This document shows, piece by piece, positions 54,638 to 64,000 of a DNA stretch of 64,000 nucleotides; within the stretch, counting starts at the first letter, position 1; every line of letters begins with the position of its first letter. Source of the DNA: Microbacterium sp. PM5 (lineage in GTDB: Bacteria > Actinomycetota > Actinomycetes > Actinomycetales > Microbacteriaceae); NCBI RefSeq assembly GCF_003293595.1, contig NZ_CP022162.1:2339799-2403798 (forward strand). Reading direction: 5' to 3'. The notes beneath the pieces are model-generated. The model was not told where the DNA came from and ran no database searches. It saw only the letters and a program-made list of their open reading frames with translations. The translations under genes were made by a program, and so were the position numbers.

Positions 54638-56241
54638 CCGATCCCGCCGCCGTCGCCGACGTGCGCTCGCCGCTCAGCGACGGCGAGTGGCATCGACTGC
54701 ACCCCCTCACCCCCGTGCTGCGCGGCGGGCTGTTCCTCGTGGTCGTGCTCGGCATCGTCATCACGAACCTGCGCGACCGCATCATCGGCTGGCTCTTCCC
54801 CGCCGTCGCCGACCTGGAACGCTACGAGGCCGACCCCGTCGACTACGTCGTCAGCAACAACCTCATCCTGCTCGCGCTGCTGGCGGTGCTGGCCGTGCTG
54901 CTGCTCCTGCTGGGCGGCTTCTGGCTGTCGTGGCGTTTCCACACGTTCCGCATCACCGGCGACGACGTGGAGGTGCGCAGCGGCATCTTCTTCCGCACCC
55001 ATCGGCGTGCGCCGCTCGATCGGGTGCAGGGCGTCAACCTGACCCGCCCGATGGTCGCGCGGCTCCTGGGCGCGGCCAAGCTCGAGGTCGTCGGCGCGGG
55101 ACTCGACAGCAACGTCAAGCTCGAATACCTCTCGACCACCAACGCCGAGGCCGTGCGCGCCGACATCCTTCGCCTCGCCTCCGGCCGCCAGCTCGCGCGA
55201 GCCTCGGATGCCGCGGGATCCATGCCCCGCGGGCGGGCCGCCGTCGCCACCGTCAGCGCGGCGCTCACCGGGCTGATCGACGGCGCCGAACAGCCCGTGG
55301 CCGAACCGGCATCCGTCGTGCACATCCCGCCGGGGAGGCTCATCGGCTCACGGCTGCTGTCGGGGTCGACGCTGTGGCTGCTGGTGCTGGCCGCCGCCAT
55401 CATCGTCGGCGCCGTCGTGGGCACGCCCTGGGTGCTGTTCACCCTGGTGCCGGCCGTGCTGGGTTTCGCGGCCTATTGGTTTCGCACCATCACCCGCGCC
55501 CTGCGCTACTCGATCGCCCCCACGCCCTCGGGGGTGCGCATCACCTTCGGACTGTTCACGACCATCACCGAGACGCTGCCGCCGGGCCGCGTGCACGCGT
55601 TCGAGATCCGCCAGCCGCTGCTCTGGCGCGGGTGCGGCTGGTGGTCGATTCGGGTCAACCGACTCTCGGGGCGTTCGGCCAGCGACGCGCAGTCGCAGCA
55701 GTTCGCGGATGTGCTGCCGGTCGGCACTCGCGACGACGTCGAGCGGGTGATGCGCCTGTTCCTTCCTGGGATCTCGGCCGCGCAGTGGCAGGAGCTGGTC
55801 GTGCACGGTCTGCTCGGCCCGCACGACGCGAGCGACCCGTATGTGACGACGCCGCGGCGCGCGTGGTGGTTGCGCCCGCTGTCGTGGCGGCGCAACGGGG
55901 TGCTGCTCACCGAGGACGCGATTCTGCTTCGCCACGGTCTCATCTGGCGCTCGCTGGTGATCCTGCCGCTCGCGCGCCTGCAGTCGGTGGCGTTGTCGCA
56001 GGGGCCGCTCGGGCGTTCGCAGAAGGCGGCGACACTCACCGGGCACACCGTCGCCGGGCAGGTGCCGGGCGCGGTCGGGGCGCTCGACCGCGACGACGCC
56101 ATCGCGGTGTGGCAGCGGGCGGCGACGGCGGTGATCACGGCCGCCGCGAGCGACCGTTCGCACCGGTGGGATGCCGCGCCCCCGGCGTCGCCGGCGCCGA
56201 TCACGATCGCGACCACCGACCAAGAGGAAGGACGCGCATGA
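54634..56241 (+). CDS. Bacterial PH-domain membrane protein (YdbT-like), second of pair
   Basis: 535 residues with three bPH2/DUF304 repeats. The first follows TM helices near 24-50 and 73-100 (FHTFRITGDDVEVRSGIFFRTHRRAPLDRVQGVNLTRPMVARLLGAAKLEV). A second TM pair (about 240-290) precedes a repeat with ALRYSIAPTPSGVRITFGLFTTITETLPPGRVHAFEIRQPLL, and the last repeat has RNGVLLTEDAILLRHGLIWRSLVILPLARLQSVALSQGPLGRSQ. This is the YdbT-type partner of the preceding YdbS-like protein. Membrane-located, function unknown. GTG at 54634 overlaps the upstream stop; its stop overlaps the DUF2520 ATG. Confidence 0.88.
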   Translation: MTDPAAVADVRSPLSDGEWHRLHPLTPVLRGGLFLVVVLGIVITNLRDRIIGWLFPAVADLERYEADPVDYVVSNNLILLALLAVLAVLLLLLGGFWLSWRFHTFRITGDDVEVRSGIFFRTHRRAPLDRVQGVNLTRPMVARLLGAAKLEVVGAGLDSNVKLEYLSTTNAEAVRADILRLASGRQLARASDAAGSMPRGRAAVATVSAALTGLIDGAEQPVAEPASVVHIPPGRLIGSRLLSGSTLWLLVLAAAIIVGAVVGTPWVLFTLVPAVLGFAAYWFRTITRALRYSIAPTPSGVRITFGLFTTITETLPPGRVHAFEIRQPLLWRGCGWWSIRVNRLSGRSASDAQSQQFADVLPVGTRDDVERVMRLFLPGISAAQWQELVVHGLLGPHDASDPYVTTPRRAWWLRPLSWRRNGVLLTEDAILLRHGLIWRSLVILPLARLQSVALSQGPLGRSQKAATLTGHTVAGQVPGAVGALDRDDAIAVWQRAATAVITAAASDRSHRWDAAPPASPAPITIATTDQEEGRA

Positions 56242-56939
56242 GCGGCGCGAGCAGACTGGGAGTGGGGATCATCGGCGCCGGACGCGTCGGGCCCGTCATC
56301 GGGGCGGCCCTGGCCGGCGCCGGACACGCCCTCGTCGGTATCACGGCCGGCTCCGACCGCGACCGCGTCGAAGCGATTCTGCCCGGGGTCCCCGTGCTCG
56401 ACGCCGACGAGATCGTGCGTCGCAGCGAGCTCGTGGTGATCGCCGTTCCGCACGACGAGCTGCCGAGCCTGGTCGCCGGTCTGGCCGAACTCGATCGCTG
56501 GCAGATCGGGCAACTCGTCCTGCACACCGATCCCGCCTGGGGGACCGATGTGCTCGCTCCTGCGGCACGCCGCGGGGCGATTCCGCTCGCGGTGCACCCG
56601 GCGGTCACCTTCACCGGCAGCTCGATGGATCTGCGCCAGCTGCAGGACGCGTTCGCGGCGGTGACGGCGCCGGCCGCGGTGCTGCCGATCGCGCAGGCGC
56701 TCGCCGTCGAGCTGGGCTGCGAGCCCGTCGTCGTCGCCGAAGCCGACCGCGCCGCCTACGGCGAGGCCATCGCGACAGCGACGGCGTTCTCGGCATCCGT
56801 CGTCCGCCAATCGACGTCGCTGCTGCGCTCGGCCGGCATCGAGGAACCCGGACGCTACCTGTCGGCGCTCGTGCATTCCGCCGTCGACCGGGCGCTGCAG
56901 GACGGGTCGCCGCTGATCGACGACGTCCTCGGCGGCTGA
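56238..56939 (+). CDS. Rossmann-like / DUF2520 protein
   Basis: 233 residues: N-terminal Rossmann NAD(P)-binding fold (VGIIGAGRVGPVIGAALAGAGHALVGIT) then ELVVIAVPHDELPSLV and VHPAVTFTGSSMDL, and a helical DUF2520 domain from about residue 135. It resembles 6-phosphogluconate dehydrogenase or ketopantoate reductase folds, activity unproven. In many actinobacteria this gene precedes panC. Here lysS follows instead, with no panC or panD. The ATG overlaps the stop of the second PH-domain gene. Confidence 0.88.
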   Translation: MSGASRLGVGIIGAGRVGPVIGAALAGAGHALVGITAGSDRDRVEAILPGVPVLDADEIVRRSELVVIAVPHDELPSLVAGLAELDRWQIGQLVLHTDPAWGTDVLAPAARRGAIPLAVHPAVTFTGSSMDLRQLQDAFAAVTAPAAVLPIAQALAVELGCEPVVVAEADRAAYGEAIATATAFSASVVRQSTSLLRSAGIEEPGRYLSALVHSAVDRALQDGSPLIDDVLGG

Positions 56940-56984
56940 CCGCGCGGGTCGCGGTGCGCAGGAAGGCGCGCGGGCGCGCCTCGA

Positions 56985-56990
56985 TAGACT
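56985..56990 (+). promoter_or_regulatory. Candidate lysS -10 element
   Basis: TAGACT about 30 nt before the lysS ATG; CGAGGAG (about 57004-57010) is the ribosome-binding site. Confidence 0.45.
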
Positions 56991-57019
56991 GGAACGTCGA
57001 TTCCGAGGAGCCCCGCACC

Positions 57020-58570
<1,551 letters not shown>

Positions 58571-58580
58571 CCCGCGGGGC

Positions 58581-58613
58581 GTGTCGACGCGCTGCGCGCG
58601 CTCAACGGCCCGT
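58581..58613. repeat. Degenerate dispersed repeat copy D
   Basis: GTGTCGACGCGCTGCGCGCG followed by CTCAACGGCCCGT between the convergent lysS and IclR genes. Several differences from copies A and B. The GCTGCGCGCGC part can form a hairpin and may serve as a terminator. Confidence 0.5.
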
Positions 58614-58621
58614 GGCGCTGA

Positions 58622-59386
58622 TCAGACCGCCGCGCCCGCTCGGGGCGGCCAGCTCGGAGCTCCCAGGTCGCGGGAGATCGCCTGTGCCGCGTCGCGCAGT
58701 TCCTTGAGGGCTGCGGCATCCAGCTCCGAGACCGGCGCGGGGAAGACGACCCCGAGCGCAGCGATCACCGTGCCGTCCTCGCCTGTGACCGGAACGGCGA
58801 CGGAGGCGTCGCCGATGACGGCCTCTTCGTTCTCGGTTGCCAGCGCACCGTCCCGCACGACGATCAGCTGCTCCTGCAGCGCGGCCGTGTCGGTGACCGT
58901 GTCGCCGGTCAGGTCGGCCAGGGGGTGAGCGAGCACCTCCGTGCGGAAGTCGTCGTCGTAGGCGAGCAGCACCTTTCCGAGGGCGGAGGCGTGGGCCGGG
59001 AGGGTGATCCCCGTCTCGGGCATCTGCTCCGTGCCGTCGGGCCGGCGATCGTGGTGGATGACGAGGACGTCCGTGTTGTGCGCGACACCCAGCCGACACG
59101 CGAGTTCGGTGCGATGCGACAGGTCGTGCATGCGCCGCAGCGACCGTGCGCGCACGTCGAGGGTGTCGAGGTACACGCTCGAGAGGGTGAGCAGCGCCGG
59201 GCCGAGGGCATAGCGGCTGCCGCGCGCCTCCTGAATCACCAGACCGTGTTCCTGCAGCGACTTCACGAGGCCGTGCACCGTCGACGGCGGCAGGTCGAGG
59301 GCGACGGCGAGCTCGCTGATGCCGAGGCGCCGCGCACCCTGCAGCAGGGAGAGGATGCGCGCGGCGCGGTCGATGGACTGGATCAT
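58622..59386 (-). CDS. IclR-family transcriptional regulator of the dha operon
   Basis: 254 residues: N-terminal winged helix-turn-helix (SIDRAARILSLLQGARRLGISELAVALDLPPSTVHGLVKSLQEHGLV) and a C-terminal IclR effector-binding GAF-like domain (from about residue 75, with LACRLGVAHNTDVLVIHH and ASALGKVLLA, VGDASVAVPV). It is divergent from dhaK with a shared 184-nt control region, so it most likely controls the dihydroxyacetone kinase operon and itself. Glycerol, dihydroxyacetone or a phosphate derivative is a plausible effector (GylR-like), which is inference. Confidence 0.9.
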   Translation of the reverse strand: MIQSIDRAARILSLLQGARRLGISELAVALDLPPSTVHGLVKSLQEHGLVIQEARGSRYALGPALLTLSSVYLDTLDVRARSLRRMHDLSHRTELACRLGVAHNTDVLVIHHDRRPDGTEQMPETGITLPAHASALGKVLLAYDDDFRTEVLAHPLADLTGDTVTDTAALQEQLIVVRDGALATENEEAVIGDASVAVPVTGEDGTVIAALGVVFPAPVSELDAAALKELRDAAQAISRDLGAPSWPPRAGAAV

Positions 59387-59429
59387 CCCGAGACCTTTCG
59401 CACGCGGACGGTTGACGTCACACTACCTC

Positions 59430-59458
59430 TTGACACGGGTGCAAATGGGGCAGATATT
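59430..59458 (+). promoter_or_regulatory. dhaK promoter, -35 TTGACA and -10 GATATT
   Basis: TTGACA at 59430-59435 and GATATT at 59453-59458 with the ideal 17-nt spacing. The best sigma-70-type pair in the window. Confidence 0.65.
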
Positions 59459-59472
59459 CGACATAGACGAAT
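59456..59472. promoter_or_regulatory. Candidate IclR-type operator overlapping the dhaK -10 element
   Basis: ATTCG, 7-nt centre, CGAAT: a perfect 5-bp dyad starting within the -10 element. Binding there would block transcription, which fits repression by the divergent IclR protein. Confidence 0.5.
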
Positions 59473-59570
59473 CGCAGTCGATGATGTCGAAAACCTACCT
59501 CCGCGATGAGGCCGCCGAAGAACGACGGCGAGAACCACCTGCGACAACTCAGTGAAGAGGAGATCCGCGC

Positions 59571-60563
59571 ATGAAGAAGCTCATCAACTCGGCCGAATCG
59601 GTGCTCGCCGATGCCCTGCGCGGCGTCGCGGCCGCCCACCCCGAGCTCACCGTCGACCATGAGAACCGCGTGGTCATCAGCAACGCCCCCCGCGAGGGTC
59701 GCGTCGCGCTGATCTCGGGCGGCGGTTCGGGACACGAACCCCTGCACAGCGGCTTCGTCGGCGCGGGCATGCTCGATGCCGCGTGCGCGGGCGAGGTGTT
59801 CACCTCGCCGACGCCCGATCAGATGCTGGCCGCGGCCCAGGCCGTCGATTCCGGTGCGGGCGTGCTCTTCATCGTCAAGAACTACACGGGTGACGTGCTC
59901 AACTTCGAGATGGCGGCCGAACTGGCCGCCGACGAGGGCATCGCCTCGGAGTCGGTGATCGTCGCCGACGACGTCGCGGTGAAGGACTCGACGTGGACGG
60001 CCGGGCGTCGCGGTGTCGGCACGACCCTGCTCGTCGAGAAGATCGCCGGGGCGGCGGCAGCCGAGGGCAAGAGCCTGGCGGAGGTCAAGGCCGTCGCCGA
60101 GCACGTCGCCGCGCACGGGCGCTCGATGGGCGTCGCGCTCACCAGCTGCACCGTGCCCGCGGTCGGTCACCCGAGCTTCGATCTGCCGGATGACGAGATG
60201 GAGATGGGTGTCGGCATCCACGGCGAGCCAGGGCGCACGCGCGTGCCCCTGGCCCCTGCGCACGACATCGCCGCCGAGCTCGTCGAAGCGATCACCGCCG
60301 ACCTGGACTTCACCGGCGCTCCGGTGATCGCTCTGCTGACCGGGCTTGGTGGCACGCCGCTCATCGAGCTGTACGTGATGTACGCCGACATCGCCGACGC
60401 CCTCGCGGCGAAGGGCGTCACGGTCGCCCGCAGCCTCGTCGGCGACTACGTCACGAGCCTCGACATGGCGGGCTGCTCCCTCACCCTTCTGCGCGCCGAC
60501 GACGAGCTGCTGCGCCTGTGGGATGCTCCCGTCGAGACGAGCGCCCTGCGGTGGGGACGTTGA
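59571..60563 (+). CDS. dhaK: Dihydroxyacetone kinase subunit DhaK
   Basis: Substrate-binding subunit of PTS-dependent dihydroxyacetone kinase. 330 residues. [34 protein letters not shown] is the DhaK signature. The His that binds dihydroxyacetone covalently is in [12 protein letters not shown]. The C-terminal part has [18 protein letters not shown] and [13 protein letters not shown]. The ATG is supported by GAAGAGGAGA. First gene of dhaKLM and transcribed from a clear promoter under a probable IclR operator. Confidence 0.95.
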   Translation: MKKLINSAESVLADALRGVAAAHPELTVDHENRVVISNAPREGRVALISGGGSGHEPLHSGFVGAGMLDAACAGEVFTSPTPDQMLAAAQAVDSGAGVLFIVKNYTGDVLNFEMAAELAADEGIASESVIVADDVAVKDSTWTAGRRGVGTTLLVEKIAGAAAAEGKSLAEVKAVAEHVAAHGRSMGVALTSCTVPAVGHPSFDLPDDEMEMGVGIHGEPGRTRVPLAPAHDIAAELVEAITADLDFTGAPVIALLTGLGGTPLIELYVMYADIADALAAKGVTVARSLVGDYVTSLDMAGCSLTLLRADDELLRLWDAPVETSALRWGR

Positions 60564-60564
60564 G

Positions 60565-61227
60565 ATGACGGATGCCGCGACGACGGACACCGTGACCCTC
60601 GATGTTCTCGACCGGTGGGTGCGGCTCAGCGACGCCCGCCTGACGACGGAGGCCGACCATCTGACCGCGCTCGACTCTGCGATCGGCGACGCCGATCACG
60701 GCACCAACATGCTCCGCGGCTTCACCGCGATCGTCGCGAAGCTGGATGCCACACCGCCGCAGAGCGTTCCGGAGTTCTTCAAAGCCGTCGGCATGACCCT
60801 CGTCAGCAAGGTCGGTGGAGCGAGCGGCTCGCTCTACGGCACCCTCTTCCTCGACATGGGCAAGAACGCGCCCGCCGGAGCATCGATGTCGGCCGTGGAG
60901 TGGGCGCACGCGCTGTCGGCCGGCGTCGCTGCGGTCGTCGCGAGAGGTCACGCGCAGCCGGGCGACAAGACGATGATCGACGCGTTCGGTCCGGCGCTGA
61001 CCGCACTCGAGGCCGCCCTGTCGGGAGGAGCGACACTCGCCGCTGCCGCGGCGGCCGCAGCCGACGCGGCCGAGCAGGGCAGCGCCGACACCGAGCCGCT
61101 CGTCGCCCGGAAGGGCCGCGCCTCGTACCTGGGTGAACGCAGTGCCGGTCACGTCGATCCGGGGTCGGCGTCGACAGCCCTGCTGCTGAGAGCATTCGCG
61201 GACGCCGCCGCGGGGGAAGCCGCGTGA
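60565..61227 (+). CDS. dhaL: Dihydroxyacetone kinase ADP-binding subunit DhaL
   Basis: 220 residues. ADP/Mg-binding all-helical subunit that passes phosphate from DhaM to DhaK-bound dihydroxyacetone. The conserved DSAIGDADHGTNMLRGF (Mg-binding Asp residues) and KVGGASGSLYGTLFLDMG are present, with KTMIDAFGPALTALEA and RKGRASYLGERSAGHVDPGSAS near the C-terminus. The ATG at 60565 follows the dhaK stop by 1 nt and was preferred to an upstream in-frame start. The stop overlaps the dhaM GTG (GTGA). Confidence 0.94.
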   Translation: MTDAATTDTVTLDVLDRWVRLSDARLTTEADHLTALDSAIGDADHGTNMLRGFTAIVAKLDATPPQSVPEFFKAVGMTLVSKVGGASGSLYGTLFLDMGKNAPAGASMSAVEWAHALSAGVAAVVARGHAQPGDKTMIDAFGPALTALEAALSGGATLAAAAAAAADAAEQGSADTEPLVARKGRASYLGERSAGHVDPGSASTALLLRAFADAAAGEAA

Positions 61228-61973
61228 TCGGCTTCGTCATCGTCTCGCACAGTGAAGCTCTGGCCCGGGCCGCCGTCGATCTCGGGATGCAGATGATCCA
61301 CGGCGAGGCCCCGGCGGTGCGGATCGCCTCGGGAGCAGACGGGGGCTTCGGCACGGACGCGGCGGCCATCGCAGACGCCATCGATGCGCTCGCCGACGCC
61401 GACGGTGTGCTGATCATCACCGATCTCGGCTCAGCGGTGCTCAGCTCGGAGCTCGCTCTGGATCTGCGGACGAGCACCGTTGCGGTGCGTATCAGCGACG
61501 GGCCGTTCGTGGAGGGGATCACCGCGGGGCTCGTGCGAGCGGCGGCGGGCGGAGGCCTCGACGACGTTGCGAACGAGGTGTCGACAGCGCTCGCGGCGAA
61601 GCAGGCGCACGCCCCTGCGGCATCCGCGGACGCGCCGATGCCCCCCGCGGCCTCCGACGCGCCCGTTGGCGCCGTCGGATCCGACGCGTCCGTCGAGGCG
61701 GTGCTGCGCAATCCGATGGGCTTGCACTCGCGGCCGGCGGCCCTCGTCGTCAAGGCCGTCGGCGCCTTCGATGCGGACGTCTCGATCGCGAACCTCACGA
61801 CCGGTGCCGGCCCGGCATCCGCCCTCAGCATGATCGGGCTGCTCGCGCTGGGAGCCGGGGGCGGCGCCACCGTGCGCATCAGCGCGAGCGGACCGGACGC
61901 CGCTGCCGCCGTCGAAACGGTGCGTCGGCTCGTCGACGACGGTTTCGGTGAGCTCGACCAGGCGCCGGCCTGA
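61224..61973 (+). CDS. dhaM: Phosphoenolpyruvate-dependent dihydroxyacetone phosphotransferase DhaM with HPr domain
   Basis: 249 residues in two modules: an N-terminal EIIA-man-like DhaM domain (GFVIVSHSEALARAAVDLG with the phosphorylatable His at about residue 9; SGADGGFGTDA; DGVLIITDLGSAVLSSELAL) and, after an Ala/Pro linker, a C-terminal HPr domain (NPMGLHSRPAALVVKAVGAF, active His in GLHSRPA). The chain therefore links to PEP through EI and the built-in HPr. GTG start in a GTGA overlap with dhaL. No separate EI gene (ptsI) is in the window. Confidence 0.93.
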   Translation: MIGFVIVSHSEALARAAVDLGMQMIHGEAPAVRIASGADGGFGTDAAAIADAIDALADADGVLIITDLGSAVLSSELALDLRTSTVAVRISDGPFVEGITAGLVRAAAGGGLDDVANEVSTALAAKQAHAPAASADAPMPPAASDAPVGAVGSDASVEAVLRNPMGLHSRPAALVVKAVGAFDADVSIANLTTGAGPASALSMIGLLALGAGGGATVRISASGPDAAAAVETVRRLVDDGFGELDQAPA

Positions 61974-61976
61974 TCT

Positions 61977-63110
61977 CTACCGCGCACGGAACGCCCAGTC
62001 GGGCAGGTGTCCGGCGGCGACGAACGACCCGACGATCTCGGCCAGGCCGTGCCGGGGGTCGGCGTGGAGTGCCTGGCGGACGTAGGCGTCGGCGTGGGTG
62101 GAGCGCCCACGCGCCCAGGCAATCCAACCGCACACCGCCAGAGCGCCCGCCCGGCGCTTCTTCGGCATGAGGGCGGCGACATTGCGCGCCAGGCGCAGCG
62201 CCGCGTCGAGACGCTCGGCATCGGGTCGCGGGCCGTCTCCCCACATCACCTCGGCGAGATCGCTCGGATACAGCTCGCCGTCCTCCCACCGCCGCTGGGC
62301 CTCCATGGCCGCATCTCCGCCGTCGACGTCACTGGCCCACTGCACGAGCGCGACGTCGCGCAGTCCTGCGCGGGCGAGGCACCAGCCGATTGACGCGGCA
62401 TCCATCGGAGCCAGATCATCCGGGTTCCACGACAGAGCGCGCTCGAACAGCGCCGGGAGGTCGTCGAGCGCGCACGCGGCCTCGAGTGCCGCCGGGTCGA
62501 TGCGAGCGGGCGTGGCCCCACTCACCCGCGGGATGCCGCAGATGGTCTCGAGTGCCGCGTCCAGCGACCGCAGCGCCTGTCCGACGGCCCGCCGACGCGC
62601 AGCGCCGGGTATCGGCAACTGTGCGCCGGCCGCCTGGTCCACCGCGGGTGGGCCGTCCACGGCTTCGGGCGGCAGATCGTCGCGCGGGGCGATGCGTGCG
62701 CGGTCGTGGCCGCCGGGCGGCAGCCGATTCGACAGCGCCGATCCCCAGCCGTTCGCCGCGACGACGAAGACCTCCGCGACCGGTAGCCCGCACTCGTCGG
62801 CGCGCGTCCGGAGGGCGGCGATGACCGCGGGGTGGGGGAGACGTGGCGACGGATCGTCGCTGATCTCGGCATCCGTGTAGACGACCAGTACCACCGCCTC
62901 GACGTCGACGATTCGACAGGCCATGCCGATGATGCTGGCGGCGGCGCCGGCCGCCGCGGTCTCGGACGGAAGGTCGACCCGCATCACGCCGAGCGTGCGT
63001 CCCTGCGACAAGGGCACGACCACGACGCTGTCGCGCGGCGTGCAGCCGAGCAGGTGCGGAAGAACGGAGAGGAACTGTGCCGCATCGGCGGCGCGGACGA
63101 TCGTGGACAT
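61977..63110 (-). CDS. DUF4192 family protein
   Basis: 377 residues, DUF4192: LSVLPHLLGCTPRDSVVVVPLSQGRTLGVMRVDLP at the N-terminus, VEAVVLVVYTDAEI, EVFVVAANGWGS, and a helical C-terminal half with repeats resembling TPR-like helices (GALAVCGWIAWARGRSTHADAYVRQALHADPRHGLAEIVGSFV). Actinobacteria-specific protein of unknown function, no signal peptide. Convergent with dhaM, with only 3 nt between the stops. Confidence 0.88.
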   Translation of the reverse strand: MSTIVRAADAAQFLSVLPHLLGCTPRDSVVVVPLSQGRTLGVMRVDLPSETAAAGAAASIIGMACRIVDVEAVVLVVYTDAEISDDPSPRLPHPAVIAALRTRADECGLPVAEVFVVAANGWGSALSNRLPPGGHDRARIAPRDDLPPEAVDGPPAVDQAAGAQLPIPGAARRRAVGQALRSLDAALETICGIPRVSGATPARIDPAALEAACALDDLPALFERALSWNPDDLAPMDAASIGWCLARAGLRDVALVQWASDVDGGDAAMEAQRRWEDGELYPSDLAEVMWGDGPRPDAERLDAALRLARNVAALMPKKRRAGALAVCGWIAWARGRSTHADAYVRQALHADPRHGLAEIVGSFVAAGHLPDWAFRAR

Positions 63111-63214
63111 GCCGAGAGTCTGGGCGTGCGGGCGCGGGAGCTGCGCGTCGGCGGCGCCGTCGTGGACAACCCGCGACCCACTCGCTTCTGGGGAGGAGCC
63201 CGCACGCAGCGGCG

Positions 63215-63220
63215 TAGCAT
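63215..63220 (+). promoter_or_regulatory. Leaderless -10 element
   Basis: TAGCAT exactly 6 nt before the ATG at 63227. A CTTCTGGGGAGGAGCC box (about 63186-63200) lies just upstream. Confidence 0.5.
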
Positions 63221-63226
63221 GGAGCC

Positions 63227-63439
63227 ATGGACTCGTACTGGACCGCCGTCGCCTGGTCGCTCCTGCCGACCGTCGTCGTGCTGGGACTGTTCGTGTTCGT
63301 GCTGCGCGCCATCATCCGGATGGATCGCTCGGAGCGTCGGGTCTACGCGCGCATCGAGAACGAAGAACGCGCCAAGCGCGGCTTGCCGCCCGTCGGCGCT
63401 GCCGACACGGCGGGCCCCGACGCGCCTCGCGCCACCTGA
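63227..63439 (+). CDS. Small single-TM protein
   Basis: 70 residues. One TM helix (VAWSLLPTVVVLGLFVFVLRAII, about 8-30) is followed by a charged amphipathic stretch (RMDRSERRVYARIENEERAKRG) and a Pro/Ala tail. Lysyl and arginyl residues after the TM place the C-terminus inside. Function unknown; similar short proteins precede cardiolipin synthase genes in related genomes, which is recollection rather than proof. Leaderless -10 element. Confidence 0.7.
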   Translation: MDSYWTAVAWSLLPTVVVLGLFVFVLRAIIRMDRSERRVYARIENEERAKRGLPPVGAADTAGPDAPRAT

Positions 63440-63489
63440 GTCGCCCGTTCTCGATACGCTGAGCGGAGTCCGACAGCGGGGAGAGCGAC

Positions 63490-64000
63490 GTGGATCAGAC
63501 CGGATGGGCGCTCGCCTGGGTGATCCTGGTCTTCGTCACCGACGTCACCGTGCGCATCCTGGCGATCATCATCGTGCCTCGCAACCGCCGCCCGACGGCC
63601 GCGATGGCCTGGCTGCTGGCGATCTACTTCATCCCGATCATCGGTGTGCTGCTGTTCCTGCTGATCGGCAATCCTCGGCTGCCTCGCAAGCGCCGCAAGA
63701 AGCAGCAGCAGATCAACGACTACATCCGCACGACGAGTCACGGGCTCGACCTGGGCACCCTGCGCCCCGATCCACCGCAGTGGTTCGCACAGCTCGTCCG
63801 CCTCAACCGCAACCTCGGGGCGATGCCGCTGTCGGGCGAGAACGCCGCGACCATCATCTCCGGCTATCAAGACAGCATCGACGAGATGGCGGCGGCGATC
63901 GGTCAGGCGACCACGTACGTGCACGCCGAGTTCTACATCCTGCAGTGCGACGACACCACGGCCGGATTCTTCGATGCCCTCGAGGATGCCGTGAAGCGCG
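63490..64000 (+). CDS. Cardiolipin synthase (partial, cut at window end)
   Basis: The N-terminal 170 residues of a phospholipase-D-type cardiolipin synthase, which makes cardiolipin from two phosphatidylglycerols. Two TM helices (WALAWVILVFVTDVTVRILAIIIV and TAAMAWLLAIYFIPIIGVLLFLLIGN) are followed by PRKRRKKQQQINDYI, then LVRLNRNLGAMPLSGENAATIISGYQDSIDEMAAAIGQATTYVHAEFYILQCDDTTAGFFDAL, the region just before the first HKD motif. The start is GTG at 63490. The HKD motifs lie beyond the window. Confidence 0.9.
   Translation, partial: MDQTGWALAWVILVFVTDVTVRILAIIIVPRNRRPTAAMAWLLAIYFIPIIGVLLFLLIGNPRLPRKRRKKQQQINDYIRTTSHGLDLGTLRPDPPQWFAQLVRLNRNLGAMPLSGENAATIISGYQDSIDEMAAAIGQATTYVHAEFYILQCDDTTAGFFDALEDAVKR

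Larger units (their letters stand above)
59387..59570. promoter_or_regulatory. Divergent control region of IclR gene and dhaKLM
   Basis: Contains the dhaK promoter (59430-59458), a palindromic candidate operator at 59456-59472 and a second dyad at 59478-59490 (TCGA-TGATG-TCGA). CAGTGAAGAGGAGA before the ATG at 59571 is the ribosome-binding site. Confidence 0.6.

Overview
The window is a high-GC chromosomal segment from an actinobacterium, almost certainly Microbacteriaceae and probably Microbacterium. Four things support this: heavy G/C bias in third codon positions with many GTG starts; the gene order tilS-hpt-ftsH-folE-folP-folB-folK-DUF3180-two bacterial-PH genes-DUF2520-lysS; a Glu-Asp-Phe tRNA cluster; and many TANNNT -10 boxes placed 6 nt before start codons (leaderless transcripts). 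The taxonomic call is an inference. No rRNA, insertion sequence, CRISPR array or intact recombinase gene was seen.

Layout. 0.1-8.5 kb: a DEAD-box helicase, a coupled aldehyde dehydrogenase/GMC oxidoreductase pair, a small glutaredoxin, a GT2-GtrA glycosyltransferase, a lipoprotein polysaccharide deacetylase and a TagD-like cytidylyltransferase. 8.7-33.6 kb: a large surface-glycan locus. A rightward arm carries a Wzx-type flippase, a Wzz-type co-polymerase, a Wzy-type polymerase, a small anchored protein, a 1784-residue propeller/LamG/PKD exoprotein, a CDP-alcohol phosphotransferase and a beta-helix exoprotein. A leftward arm carries the priming sugar-phosphate transferase, two GT4 glycosyltransferases, a Gfo/Idh/MocA oxidoreductase, an unknown enzyme, a lipoprotein and a second giant exoprotein. 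The arms converge at about 22.25 kb, where a hairpin separates them. This looks like a Wzx/Wzy exopolysaccharide locus built around secreted matrix or adhesion proteins.

33.9-39.6 kb: a carboxylesterase and small poorly characterised genes. 39.63-44.73 kb: a genomic island of about 5 kb inserted in the 3' half of tRNA-Phe, bounded by a 106-nt direct repeat. It has no recognisable integrase and carries a PIN-like membrane protein, a membrane-protein/GT2 pair and two decayed genes. 44.7-45.0 kb: tRNA-Phe, tRNA-Asp and tRNA-Glu.

45.3-58.6 kb: conserved housekeeping genes, namely an M23 cell-wall hydrolase, inorganic pyrophosphatase, tRNA-Ile lysidine synthase, hypoxanthine phosphoribosyltransferase, FtsH, a translationally coupled folate operon that runs into membrane PH-domain proteins and a DUF2520 protein, and lysyl-tRNA synthetase. 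58.6-62.0 kb: an IclR regulator divergent from a PTS-dependent dihydroxyacetone kinase operon (dhaKLM). 62.0-64.0 kb: a DUF4192 protein, a small membrane protein and a cardiolipin synthase cut by the window edge.

The most unusual parts are the tRNA-Phe island with its PIN-like protein and the split surface locus, where three secreted proteins share an apparently uncatalogued C- or N-terminal domain of about 200 residues.
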